A stretch of DNA of 64,000 nucleotides from Pullilachnospira sp963929535 (GTDB taxonomy: Bacteria > Bacillota > Clostridia > Lachnospirales > Lachnospiraceae): assembly GCA_963929535.1 (NCBI GenBank), contig CAWVIZ010000003.1, positions 248,001-312,000 of the forward strand. Reading direction: 5' to 3'. The position numbers and the translations under genes are program-made. This document shows, one piece after another, positions 25,930 through 34,295 of the stretch (position 1 is the stretch's first letter; every line of letters begins with the position of its first letter). The notes below the pieces were generated by a model. That model was not told the origin of the DNA. It was given only the letters and a program-made list of their open reading frames with translations, and made no database searches.

Positions 25930-27116
25930 ATATTTCCCACTTCCTCCAGCGCATTTTTTAACCAGGTCAGGGATTCCCGCCTCCATTCTTCCAAACGCCG
26001 GTCTGCCTTTTCAAAATCTGTCCTTTGTTCCATTCGGCTGAGGATATCTTCCCATCCCTCCTGTTCCCATGGACAATGCCTTTCTTCCAGCCCCAGCGCC
26101 CTGCAGATGCTTTCGATCCGGGAATTTCTGCTTTCCCTGCTGTTTTGGGAAAATCTGTCGAATACCAGAAACCGCTTGTGGTACAGAATGGAAAAGACCG
26201 TACAGTGCAGAGAATCCGTCAGGATATATTCTGCATTCCGTACCAGATTCAGGAAATCGGCAGCTCCTATGTCATACAGTAAAAGATCTGCCAGATTCTC
26301 ATCTTCCTCCACGAAATTATCCAGAAACGGAAGCATCACCATCTGCAGTCCCGTCTCCTCCCGCAGTCTGCGGGCCGCCTTTCTGTATGCCGTTCCCTTT
26401 CCCAGAAAGTAACAGAGCATATATTTCCCCTGGACCAAAGACGCTGGCGGGATCATCTTTTCCCACTGCTTCCCGTCAAACAGGAGCGTGGGATCCGCCG
26501 TTACAGAAACCTTCCTCTGCGTCAGTTTTTCTATTATCTTCTTTCCCTGCTCTTCTCTGACGCTTAATGCCTCAAACCGTTCCAGGAAACGGGCCGTCCT
26601 TCGCCTCTGGTACCAGGGGATCCGGTTCACTCCGAAACTGGTGGCGTAAGCGATCTTGGGATATCCATCCGGCACAAACAGAAGATTATAGAACCGGCTG
26701 CCCAGATTTCCGGGAAGCCAAAGCTGATCACTCCCCACCAGAAAGCCGTCATAGCCGGACACTCCCTCTTTCAGGGACTTATAACCTCTGTATTCTGCAG
26801 ATTTCTGATAAAAATATTTCCGGGCAAACTGTTCAAATCTTCTGTTTCTTATCTGTACATTTCGGCTGATGCGGGGATTCCGGGCAATTTCCCTCCTCTT
26901 TTGGATCGCCTTCTTCTTTCCCGTCACAAAATTTCTGTTCAGCAGCCGGGGCAGTGAACGGATCGCAAGCGCCGGAGTCAGCTTCTTTTTATACCGGATG
27001 ACTTCCCAGTCGTAGCCCAGCATCTCCACCGCCCGGATCGTGGCCAGCACCTGCAGCTGACTTCCATAGTTCTTTGTATCATGACAGACGCACAGTCCCA
27101 ATTTATACCTTTTCAC
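25926..27116 (-). CDS. Polysaccharide pyruvyl transferase family protein
   Basis: 396 residues with the family opening KLGLCVCHDTKNYGSQLQVLATIRAV (a Rossmann-like CsaB/PssM/WcaK-type domain), then FLVGSDQLWLPGN, IAYATSFGVNRIPW, LSVREEQG and ILTDSLHCTVFSILY, where the conserved His and Ser/Thr residues of the pyruvyl transferase family occur. It should transfer a pyruvate ketal from phosphoenolpyruvate onto a sugar of the repeat unit, adding negative charge. Overlaps the next gene by 4 bases (ATGA) and the previous gene by 4. Confidence 0.83.
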   Translation of the reverse strand: MKRYKLGLCVCHDTKNYGSQLQVLATIRAVEMLGYDWEVIRYKKKLTPALAIRSLPRLLNRNFVTGKKKAIQKRREIARNPRISRNVQIRNRRFEQFARKYFYQKSAEYRGYKSLKEGVSGYDGFLVGSDQLWLPGNLGSRFYNLLFVPDGYPKIAYATSFGVNRIPWYQRRRTARFLERFEALSVREEQGKKIIEKLTQRKVSVTADPTLLFDGKQWEKMIPPASLVQGKYMLCYFLGKGTAYRKAARRLREETGLQMVMLPFLDNFVEEDENLADLLLYDIGAADFLNLVRNAEYILTDSLHCTVFSILYHKRFLVFDRFSQNSRESRNSRIESICRALGLEERHCPWEQEGWEDILSRMEQRTDFEKADRRLEEWRRESLTWLKNALEEVGNI

Positions 27117-28174
27117 TGCTTCATCACCTGCCTGTAATAACCCTCCAGTTTTTTATGTATTTCTTCTATACTGTACGCATCTCTTATCTTTTTTCGGTTG
27201 GCCTCCGACATTCTTTTAAGCATTTCCGTATCCTCGCAGCATTTTTCTATGGCTTCTGCCAGTCCCCGTACATCTCCAGGCTCCAACAGAAATCCATTTT
27301 CCTCTGACACCAGTTCGGGAACAGCGCCCACTGAGGTACTGATCACTGCTTTGCCGGCAGCCATCCCTTCCAGCAGAGCCATGGGAAGTCCCTCGTGATA
27401 TGATGGCAGTACGATCACAGAAGACTGTCTCATCAACTCCAGTTTTTCCTTCCACCCTATCCATCCCAGAACGGAGATCTGATTTTCCAGTCCGTTCTTT
27501 CGTACTTCTTCCTTTACCTTTTCCACTTCCCCATCTCCGGCCAGATAAAAATGCGCATCCGGATGGCTGTCCGCAGCCAGTTTCACAGCCCGGATAAGGT
27601 CGTAAGTCCCCTTACGCACTCCCATCCTTCCCAAAAAAAGGAAACTTCCCGCTGTCTTTTCCGGATCGGCCATCCCCTGTTCCAGCAGATCCGCATCAAC
27701 CCCGTTGTTGAGGACCTGGCAGTTCCTGATCCCCATGGTCTCCTCGAATTTTTCTTTCCAGTCCTCAGAAAGCGCCAGCACCAGATCGGCGCTGTTCAGA
27801 AAATTCCGTACAGTCCGTTTCCCTGCCTCGCCCAGTTTTTCATAAAAAACCAGATATTTGGCTCCATGGATATGCACAACTGCCTTTTTCCCTGCCCTTC
27901 TAATAGCTCTCAGATAGCAGGCTTTCCGAAACGTACTTCCAAAGGAAGCCGTGTGAATATGAAACAGATCATATCGTCTGCATACTGTCAGAAACCGAAA
28001 ATATGCTCCCATGGAGTACAGAAGTCTGACTGCGATGTTTCCGTCAATATAAGAGGAAAATATTGTCATATCATATTTCCGGTTCAGGAATCTGCTTTCC
28101 CTCATTTCTTTGATGACAGTAGCCATCCCTCCCCGGGAACGAGTATCGCTGGGGCCGATTACCATAATTTTCAT
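27113..28174 (-). CDS. Glycosyltransferase family 4 (GT-B)
   Basis: 353 residues. MKIMVIGPSDTRSRGGMATVIKEM opens the acceptor domain, FLFLGRMGVRKGTYDLIRAV and LPSYHEGLPMALLEGMAAGKAVIST form the donor domain with the E-x7-E motif. This start is followed by in-frame codons right after a 4-base overlap with the upstream TupA-like gene. Retaining GT4 transferase for the repeat unit; sugar unknown. Confidence 0.87.
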   Translation of the reverse strand: MKIMVIGPSDTRSRGGMATVIKEMRESRFLNRKYDMTIFSSYIDGNIAVRLLYSMGAYFRFLTVCRRYDLFHIHTASFGSTFRKACYLRAIRRAGKKAVVHIHGAKYLVFYEKLGEAGKRTVRNFLNSADLVLALSEDWKEKFEETMGIRNCQVLNNGVDADLLEQGMADPEKTAGSFLFLGRMGVRKGTYDLIRAVKLAADSHPDAHFYLAGDGEVEKVKEEVRKNGLENQISVLGWIGWKEKLELMRQSSVIVLPSYHEGLPMALLEGMAAGKAVISTSVGAVPELVSEENGFLLEPGDVRGLAEAIEKCCEDTEMLKRMSEANRKKIRDAYSIEEIHKKLEGYYRQVMKQ

Positions 28175-29085
28175 CTTTCTCTTTTTCCCGTCCTTTGATC
28201 GTATTTTTCAGGGAGCTTCAGCCAGTCGCCCATAAGATAGTCGAATTCCAGCGGTTTTATTTTCCCGAATCCTGCCCCCTTGGTGAAAGTGAGCTCTCCG
28301 AAAAAAATTCTCCCCTTGGTATAGTAAAGATCCACTCTCACATGAAGAAAATCCTCCGCCAGACGCCTGGCAATTTTCTTCATCTCCTCCCAGGCCTCCG
28401 GTTTTTTTATGACGGTTTCCCTGTCATTGGGATATCCCAGCTGTACGCCTTCCAGCAAATGGAAATCCATATCGTACGCATTGATCGCGTGCCTTCCATC
28501 CTTCCAGGTATCCACATACAGCATCCGGGGTTCACCGTTAAAACAGAAAATCTTATAGTCAAAAAGTCCCTGGGCCCCATCGCCCTCCAGATATCTTTCC
28601 ACGATGATCCTGGGTCTTTCCATTCCATAAAACCACTCGCCATAGCAAGGAAGGAATTTTGTCTTCAGCCATTTTCTGCAGAGCCGTATTGTCTTCTTCT
28701 GATCCAGTTTCTCCTTGTCTGTGCAGATCACATTAAAAGCGGAACCATGCGTAGCCTTTATCACAAAACGATCCGGCAGGGTTTCAAAAGGAATCTCCTC
28801 CGGCCGGAAACCTTCCCAGTATATTTCGTTCAGCAGATCTCCCAGCCCTTTGGACCGGATGTACTCCCGGACCGCAAATTTATCGCAGCAGACCGGCATC
28901 AGCGGATTGTGATCGTAAAGTTTGATCCACTGTAATTTTTCGTTATATGTTCTGGGATTTTCCAGATTCAGCCGATAACCCTGTCTTAACCGAAAAAGCA
29001 GGCTCAAATCCGCCTGCGGGCTGATCCTGTAAAGAAGATTGAACGGAGTCAGCAAAAAATTTTTTTTCCGGTTATCCATGCTCAT
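28171..29085 (-). CDS. TupA-like ATP-grasp family protein
   Basis: 304 residues from the ATG at 29085 (ATGA overlap with the previous stop, AGGAGG upstream). Typical TupA/DUF-type sequence: LNLENPRTYNEKLQWIKLYDHNPLMPVCCDKFAVREYI, then FVIKATHGSAFNVICTDK, RIIVERYLEGDG and a final FGELTFTKGAG metal/nucleotide site. TupA of teichuronopeptide synthesis is an ATP-grasp protein; family members are often labelled glycosyltransferases. An amide-ligase role joining an amino acid to a uronic acid is plausible, which would fit with the UDP-glucose dehydrogenase gene upstream. Confidence 0.8.
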   Translation of the reverse strand: MSMDNRKKNFLLTPFNLLYRISPQADLSLLFRLRQGYRLNLENPRTYNEKLQWIKLYDHNPLMPVCCDKFAVREYIRSKGLGDLLNEIYWEGFRPEEIPFETLPDRFVIKATHGSAFNVICTDKEKLDQKKTIRLCRKWLKTKFLPCYGEWFYGMERPRIIVERYLEGDGAQGLFDYKIFCFNGEPRMLYVDTWKDGRHAINAYDMDFHLLEGVQLGYPNDRETVIKKPEAWEEMKKIARRLAEDFLHVRVDLYYTKGRIFFGELTFTKGAGFGKIKPLEFDYLMGDWLKLPEKYDQRTGKRER

Positions 29086-29570
29086 ATCTTCTGTCCTCCT
29101 GAAAGAAATGTTTCTATACTGCTGATAATGGCTGCTGTATTGGACTGGTAAGGCTGCAGCTCTATCTCCTGGATTTCCTTCAGCAGATCTCCCAGCCGGT
29201 CTATATCCCAACAGACGCAGATGATCTTCATTTTCTCAAATTGTGCCAAAAGCTGTATCTGATGATCGTCCACATGCTCTCCATAACATGCCAGCCTGGG
29301 AACCGCGATCACCTTTTTCCCTTTTTTTACGCCGCCCAGGATTGCCCCCGTCCCTCCGTGGGTAAGAATCAGATCCGCTCTCTCCTCCATCTCCGCATAG
29401 AGAGTTGTATTCATAAAATCAATCCAAGGATAATGAACAGGTCTGTAATCACTGGCTCCCGTCTGAGCAAATACCTCATCCTTCACAGCTCCCCCCTGGA
29501 TCAGTTCATCCATTTTTCTCAGAAGTCTGTTAAACTGGAATTTCTGAGATCCTACCGTTATAAAAATCAT
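29082..29570 (-). CDS. Alg13/PssE-like glycosyltransferase subunit
   Basis: 162 residues. MIFITVGSQKFQFNRLLRKMDELI and ADLILTHGGTGAILGGVKKGKKVIAVPR are the C-terminal half of a split GT28 transferase as in eukaryotic Alg13 and bacterial PssE/CpsG. It carries the donor-sugar site and needs the membrane partner encoded just upstream at 29580-30053. The pair probably adds the second sugar onto the lipid-linked first sugar. Four-base overlap with the TupA-like gene. Confidence 0.87.
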   Translation of the reverse strand: MIFITVGSQKFQFNRLLRKMDELIQGGAVKDEVFAQTGASDYRPVHYPWIDFMNTTLYAEMEERADLILTHGGTGAILGGVKKGKKVIAVPRLACYGEHVDDHQIQLLAQFEKMKIICVCWDIDRLGDLLKEIQEIELQPYQSNTAAIISSIETFLSGGQKI

Positions 29571-29579
29571 TTTTCCCCC

Positions 29580-30053
29580 TTAATAAATCCCACCCAGATA
29601 AATCGCACCGGGATATACCTTCAGCATGTTCTCCCACTGAACATAAAACTGATCCGCAAACCGGTAAAGCAGTTTTCCGCTCAGGTTGCCGCTGTCCACC
29701 TTGGCAAAAGATTCTATATAGACCACCTTTCTCCCAAACAGTTTGCAGAGCAGGCAAATGGGGATCGTTGCCAGTGCTCCCGTACAGATCACTGCATCCG
29801 GCCTCTCCCGCAGAAAGATCTCAAAGGAAAGCAGTACGCCGGCCAAAAGCCGCACAGGAGCCGTCCGTTCCCTGCGGTTTACCTGGGGCAGCCGGTATGC
29901 CCTGACCCCCTTCAGATCCGGCTGGTATTTTGTTTTTTCTGTGACGATAAAACTGTCATACCTCTCCATCAGGGGCCGCAGCATCATCAGCTGCTCCAGA
30001 TGCCCCCCTGAAGATGCGGCAAAACATACCTTCTGCTTTACTTTTTTCTTCAT
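29580..30053 (-). CDS. Alg14/PssD-like glycosyltransferase membrane subunit
   Basis: 157 residues from the ATG at 30053, which has GGAGG four bases upstream; the longer frame overlaps the dehydrogenase 3' end. KVCFAASSGGHLEQLMMLRPLM is the Alg14/PssD start, followed by RPDAVICTGALATIPICLLCKLFGRKVVYIESFAKVDS. This half supplies the acceptor-binding domain and a hydrophobic segment that recruits the Alg13-like partner to the membrane. Gene order Alg14-Alg13 matches streptococcal and lactococcal capsule loci. Confidence 0.85.
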   Translation of the reverse strand: MKKKVKQKVCFAASSGGHLEQLMMLRPLMERYDSFIVTEKTKYQPDLKGVRAYRLPQVNRRERTAPVRLLAGVLLSFEIFLRERPDAVICTGALATIPICLLCKLFGRKVVYIESFAKVDSGNLSGKLLYRFADQFYVQWENMLKVYPGAIYLGGIY

Positions 30054-30100
30054 ACTTCCTCCCGCTTCGGTATCTTCCTTCCAGCAGCCAAATTCTCCCA

Positions 30101-31340
30101 TCAATCCCGGGAAAACAGATCGCGCGTATATACCTTTTCCCTGACGTCATCCAGGCATGGGTCATATCGGTTGGCGATGATCAGGCTGCTCTGCGCCTTA
30201 AAGCGCTCCAGATCATTGATTACCCGACCGCCTTCAAAGAGAATTCCATCCTCCAGTGCCGGTTCATAGATTACCATTTCTGTATTTCTTTCACCGATCC
30301 TTCGCATGATCCCCCGTACCGAGCTGTTCCGGAAATTATCCGACCCGGCCTTCATGGTAAGCCTGTAGATTCCTACCGCTCCGGGAGGCATTTCTCCTTC
30401 CGTCTCCCGCATCCTGCGGCGTCCCATTTTTTCCAGAATCTGGCCGGCAATAAACTCTTTTCTGGTTCTGTTGGATTCCACAATGGCCTCTATCAGATTT
30501 TCCGGAATATCCCGGTAGTTAGCCAAAAGCTGTTTGGTATCCTTGGGAAGACAATACCCTCCATATCCAAAGGATGGATTGTTGTAATGTTCTCCGATCC
30601 TGGGATCCAGGCAGACCCCCTGAATGATCTGACGGGTATCCAGTCCCTTCATTTCCGCATACGTATCCAGCTCGTTAAAGTAGGAAACTCTGAGCGCCAG
30701 ATAAGTATTGGCAAACAGCTTTACCGCCTCCGCTTCTGTAAATCCCATCAACAGAACAGGGACCTGTTCTTCCATGGCTCCCTGGGCCAGCAAACCGGCA
30801 AATTCCCGGGCTTTCTCTGTCAGAATACAGTCCCTGTCATCAGTCCCCACCACAATCCTGCTGGGATACAGGTTATCGTACAGCGCCCTGCTCTCTCTGA
30901 GGAATTCCGGACTGAAAATGATATTGCCGTATCCTGTCTTTTTCCGCAGTGAAGCGGTATACCCCACCGGAACTGTGGATTTTATCACGATCACTGCCCT
31001 GTCGTTATATTCCAAGATCCGTCCGATCACTTGTTCTACTATCGTGGTATCAAAAAAAATTTTTATGGCTGTCATAATTGGTGGGAACAGCCACCACCAC
31101 GTAATCAGCATCTCTGTACGCCTCTTCCTCATCCAGAGTAGCTTTCAGCATCAGTCTCCCTGATGCCAGATATTCTTCCAACTCTCTGTCCGCCACCGGA
31201 GATTTCCCCTGGCTGACCATCCGTACTTTTTCAGCCTCGGTATCAATGATCGTCACCTGGTTTTTCTGGGCAAGCAAAGCTCCCACACTCAAACCAACAT
31301 ATCCAGCTCCGGCCACAGAAATTTTCCGCCCTTTGTTCAT
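30101..31340 (-). pseudogene. ugd: UDP-glucose 6-dehydrogenase split by a frameshift in a T8 run
   Basis: The N-terminal frame (31340 down to 31050) gives MNKGRKISVAGAGYVGLSVG (NAD-binding Rossmann fold) up to VVVAVPTNYDSHKNFF and then stops. The next frame continues without loss as DTTIVEQVIGRIL, VIVIKSTVPVGYTASL, EFLRESRAL and the catalytic cysteine in FGYGGYCLPKDTKQ. The break lies in eight consecutive T residues (minus strand; plus-strand A run 31052-31059). Seven would restore a single ~412-residue dehydrogenase. The enzyme oxidises UDP-glucose (or a related UDP-sugar) to the uronic acid with NAD. The frameshift may be a true mutation, phase-variable slippage, transcriptional slippage or a sequencing error. 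All motifs are otherwise intact. The start overlaps the cpsD stop (ATGA). Confidence 0.82.
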
Positions 31341-32041
31341 GCTTCCCCCTCATCCTCTTTCCGGTATCTTTTGTACTCCCCGTACCTCTTGTATTTCCCG
31401 TAATAAGCGTAATTCTCTCTCTTGCACTTATTTAATACCGCCCCCAGTACGGGACAATTGGTTTTTTCCAACTGCTGCTTCACTTCTTTGGCAAATCGAT
31501 AGCTGATGGCATCTGCCTCCACTACCAGAATGATCCCATCGCAGTATCTGGCTGCCACCGCACAGTCGATCACCCGCCCCAGAGGAGGGGTATCAATAAT
31601 GATATAGTCATATACCCGTTTCAGAGCCTTTATCATACGTCCCAAGATATCATTTCCCAAAAGTTCTGTGGGATTGGGCGGAATAGCCCCTGCAAACATC
31701 ACATAAAAGTCCGGAATATCCGCGGCGCAGACAGCATCCTTCATTTGAGCCTGTCCTGCCAGTACATGGGAAAGTCCGCAGTTCACCCCAGTCACCCCAA
31801 GCCTCCCTGCCAGAACAGGTTTTCTCATATCAGCCTCGATCAGGAGCACTCGTTTTCCGGCTTCTGCCAGAGATATCCCCAGGCTCAAAGACACGCTGCT
31901 TTTCCCTTCTCCCGAGGTACAGCTGGTCAAAGCAATTACTTTTTTATCGCTTCCGCACAACAGCAGATTCGTTCTCAGAGATTTGTACGCTTCTTCACAA
32001 AAGTAGTCCATTTCTGGTTTCTTTATCTGAATACTGATCAT
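31337..32041 (-). CDS. CpsD/CapB-type bacterial tyrosine kinase
   Basis: 234 residues. Walker A in SCTSGEGKSSVSLSLG (about 41-56), Walker A' LLIEADMRKP, and Walker B YDYIIIDTPPLG define a BY-kinase. The C-terminus is a tyrosine cluster (YAYYGKYKRYGEYKRY) that is autophosphorylated in this family. It is activated by the cytoplasmic tail of the CpsC protein encoded just upstream and controls chain length and assembly of the polymer. No cognate CpsB/PHP phosphatase gene is visible in the operon. Confidence 0.9.
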   Translation of the reverse strand: MISIQIKKPEMDYFCEEAYKSLRTNLLLCGSDKKVIALTSCTSGEGKSSVSLSLGISLAEAGKRVLLIEADMRKPVLAGRLGVTGVNCGLSHVLAGQAQMKDAVCAADIPDFYVMFAGAIPPNPTELLGNDILGRMIKALKRVYDYIIIDTPPLGRVIDCAVAARYCDGIILVVEADAISYRFAKEVKQQLEKTNCPVLGAVLNKCKRENYAYYGKYKRYGEYKRYRKEDEGEA

Positions 32042-32757
32042 TTTCGTCCTCTCCTGCCATGTTTTTCTTTTGCCGGTTCCGGAATATTTCCCAGCACACT
32101 CAATTCCAGATATTTCTCCACATCCTGCGTTGCCTTTAAGGAATCATTCAGCAAATACATGAGGGTGATCACTATGCTGCCAAGCAGTATGCCGATCACT
32201 CCGCCCACCATTCCGTTCCGTCTGGCGCTGGGTTTATAGGGGTTCGCAGGTACATTGGCCAGGTCCACCACATTAATGGCTCCGGTATCCATTACCTCCT
32301 GAATATGTACGGCTGCCGTCTCCCGGATGGTATCCGCTATTTCAGCTGCCCGCTGGGGATCCTCATCACTGACACTGATGCTCACGATCCTGGTGTCCTC
32401 CTTTGTTTCCACAGATACCTTTTTCAGCATCTGTTCATAGCTTTCGTCCAGACCCAGTTTTATCGCTGCGTTTTCCAGAACCGAGCGGCTTCTGATCAGT
32501 TCGGCATAATCCTTTGTCAGAAGTGAACTGGCCTGCAGATCTGCATTTGTAACAGTTTTTTCAGATTCCTTGGTCAGAATGACCATTTTAGTGGTGGACA
32601 GATATTGGGGGGTCATAAGAAATTTTGTTCCAACAGCAGCCGAAGCGGCGAAAAGTACTCCCGTCAGAATGATCCATATTTTCTTTTTCAGCAGTACTCG
32701 TCCAATCTCCATAAAATCCAGATCGATGGTATCTGCCCTGGCGTTTCCTTTACTCAT
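32038..32757 (-). CDS. CpsC/Wzd-type chain-length determinant and kinase modulator
   Basis: 239 residues with two membrane helices (about 27-47 and 184-204) bracketing an external domain (Wzz type), including TKMVILTKESEKTVTNADLQ and the proline-rich segment before the second helix, VPANPYKPSARRNG. The short C-terminal tail should activate the CpsD kinase. This is the first biosynthetic gene of the operon. Its start is 61 bases past the recombinase stop, and the inverted-repeat hairpin at 32780-32806 lies in that space. Confidence 0.88.
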   Translation of the reverse strand: MSKGNARADTIDLDFMEIGRVLLKKKIWIILTGVLFAASAAVGTKFLMTPQYLSTTKMVILTKESEKTVTNADLQASSLLTKDYAELIRSRSVLENAAIKLGLDESYEQMLKKVSVETKEDTRIVSISVSDEDPQRAAEIADTIRETAAVHIQEVMDTGAINVVDLANVPANPYKPSARRNGMVGGVIGILLGSIVITLMYLLNDSLKATQDVEKYLELSVLGNIPEPAKEKHGRRGRK

Positions 32758-32779
32758 ATCTTTTACTCCAAAAAATAAA

Positions 32780-32806
32780 CCAAAGATAATTAAGAATTAC
32801 CTTCGG
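32780..32806 (-). repeat. Left inverted-repeat hairpin of the recombinase segment
   Basis: 27 bases that form a 12-bp stem (two G-U pairs) around a CTT loop when read on the minus strand, followed by TTTATTTTTT. It shares 21 of 27 positions, in inverted orientation, with 34105-34131, including an exact 15-mer (plus-strand GATAATTAAGAATTA at 32785-32799). It could be a recombination site (arms with a 7-base TTAAGAA centre), an intrinsic terminator between recombinase and cpsC, or both. Confidence 0.6.
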
Positions 32807-32818
32807 CTGGAACACATT

Positions 32819-33754
32819 TCAGGATGCAGTTGTCAGATGCAGACGATTTCTCGGATGTTTTTCTATCAGTATGCTGATCTGCTTTTTCATGGAAACACTG
32901 GTATATATTTCTGTGGTCTTTATAGAGCTATGTCCCAGCATTTGCTGAATATACCGGATATCCACGCCTTCATCCAGCAGCAGTGTGGCAAATGAATGGC
33001 GGAACATATGGGGTGTGATATGTGTATTCAGTTCAGACTGCTGAACATACTTGCACAGCATATCCCGGACAGACTGCTCGGAAAGACGCCTGTGCCTGCG
33101 GTTTACAAAAAACCACCCCGCCTGTTGAATATCCTCTTCAAATTCCGTATAATATCGCTTCAGCAATTCCGCAACCTCGGGATTTGTAATCTGCATCATC
33201 CGTTCTCTGTTTCCTTTTCCTTTGATGATCAGGGTATTGGTCAGCAGATCCACATGCCGGCTATCCAGGCAGCAGAGCTCCGATACCCTCACTCCCGTAT
33301 TAAACAGCAGTTCCACAATGGTAATATCCCTTAATGCCATACGTTTTCTGTATTCTGTTTCTGCATTCTGTTCCTCTCGGTAAATACAGCCGATCAGATG
33401 TTCAATGGTGTTCAGAGACATGGTTCTCGGCAGTCTTTGGGGTTCCCTGAATTTTACGTTGATCTTGCGAAACGGGTTCACCAAAAGAATGTCTTCATAT
33501 TCCAGATAGTGATAAAACGCTTTCAACGTGGCGATTTTTCTCTTTGTGGTTTTTGCCGCATAGTTTCTGTGAAGCTCCATGATATACGCATTCAGAAGCT
33601 TTTTATCCTCCAGATCCCGGCAGGCTTTTGCCTCCAGAAAGCTGCCGAACTGCTTCAGATCTATGCGGTAAGCCTTCAGCGTTTTCTGACTCAGTTCTTT
33701 TTTCAGTTCACATTCTTCCAAGTACCTTTCCATAAGCTCCGTAATGTTGTTCAT
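32819..33754 (-). CDS. Tyrosine recombinase (XerC/D-like integrase) leading the polysaccharide operon
   Basis: 311 residues: N-terminal SAM-like core-binding domain (about 1-95) and a C-terminal catalytic domain with all active-site residues: Arg156 (NTGVRVSEL), Lys180 (IIKGKGN), His249 and Arg252 (HMFRHSF), His275 (LGHSS) and nucleophile Tyr284 (YTSV). No excisionase, phage or conjugation genes are near, and it is not beside a tRNA. It is flanked by inverted 27-base hairpin repeats. Recombinases in this position in other bacteria invert promoters of surface polysaccharide operons, so a DNA-inversion role is inferred. The start has AAGGAGAA. Confidence 0.87.
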   Translation of the reverse strand: MNNITELMERYLEECELKKELSQKTLKAYRIDLKQFGSFLEAKACRDLEDKKLLNAYIMELHRNYAAKTTKRKIATLKAFYHYLEYEDILLVNPFRKINVKFREPQRLPRTMSLNTIEHLIGCIYREEQNAETEYRKRMALRDITIVELLFNTGVRVSELCCLDSRHVDLLTNTLIIKGKGNRERMMQITNPEVAELLKRYYTEFEEDIQQAGWFFVNRRHRRLSEQSVRDMLCKYVQQSELNTHITPHMFRHSFATLLLDEGVDIRYIQQMLGHSSIKTTEIYTSVSMKKQISILIEKHPRNRLHLTTAS

Positions 33755-34051
33755 GCTGTTTATTCTCCTTTTTGATTTATTTCATAACAGAAATGCCTGC
33801 AAAATCAAAGCCCCTCTGCCAAAGGGACTTGCGGAACCTTCCGCCTGATCCTCTGGCTGCGGGAAAGATATTGCGGCAGTCCTGTTGATGACATATTTAA
33901 AGGTTATTGGGGATTTTCTGCTTTCAAAACGATATATGCAGTAATTATTTTATGATCCGGCCATAAATATTCATTTGTTTGCCGCAGACCGGCTTATCCC
34001 CTTGCTGGTATCCGAACTGTTATACTATTTTTTTCAAATTGTCATTTCATG

Positions 34052-34080
34052 TTGAAATTCCAGATAGCCGGTGGTATAGT
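34052..34080 (+). promoter_or_regulatory. Strong promoter-like element pointing away from the operon
   Basis: TTGAAA (34052-34057), 17-base spacer, TATAGT (34075-34080) on the plus strand. No plus-strand gene follows; transcription would begin near 34087 and meet the hairpin and T-tract at 34105-34140. If the segment between the inverted repeats flipped, this promoter would lie about 70 bases upstream of cpsC and point into it. Confidence 0.5.
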
Positions 34081-34104
34081 ATAGAAGAAATACGTACAGA
34101 CTTT

Positions 34105-34131
34105 CAGAGGATAATTCTTAATTATCCTCTG
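34105..34131 (+). repeat. Right inverted-repeat hairpin of the recombinase segment
   Basis: Perfect 12-bp stem with a CTT loop, followed on the plus strand by TTCGTTTTTTATC. Paired in inverted orientation with 32780-32806. Four of the six differences are compensatory: stem pairs C-G/A-T and A-T/G-C swap between copies, so the hairpin itself seems conserved. Possible recombination site and/or terminator of the short plus-strand transcript. Confidence 0.6.
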
Positions 34132-34195
34132 TTCGTTTTTTATCACTTTCATTTCCGCAGGTTCTTTCCTGGAATCCTGCCGGAAAATCCAAAAA

Positions 34196-34245
34196 GAGGG
34201 AGCCGCCGTGAAATGTATCAATTCCCATTTCACGGCGGCTCCCTC
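34196..34245. terminator. Strong bidirectional terminator
   Basis: A 20-bp perfect stem (GAGGGAGCCGCCGTGAAATG at 34196-34215 and its complement at 34226-34245) with CTTTTTATT on the plus side and TTTTTGG on the minus side. It ends the prsA-like gene on the minus strand and insulates the polysaccharide operon from it. Confidence 0.85.
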
Positions 34246-34295
34246 CTTTTTATTATCTTAGGAAGCTGGAACCCTGCAGTTCCTTCTGTCCGTTG

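Noticed and set aside
32819..33754. Prophage or integrative element integrase
   Set aside because: No phage, relaxase or excisionase genes nearby and no tRNA attachment site; the gene is next to cpsC.
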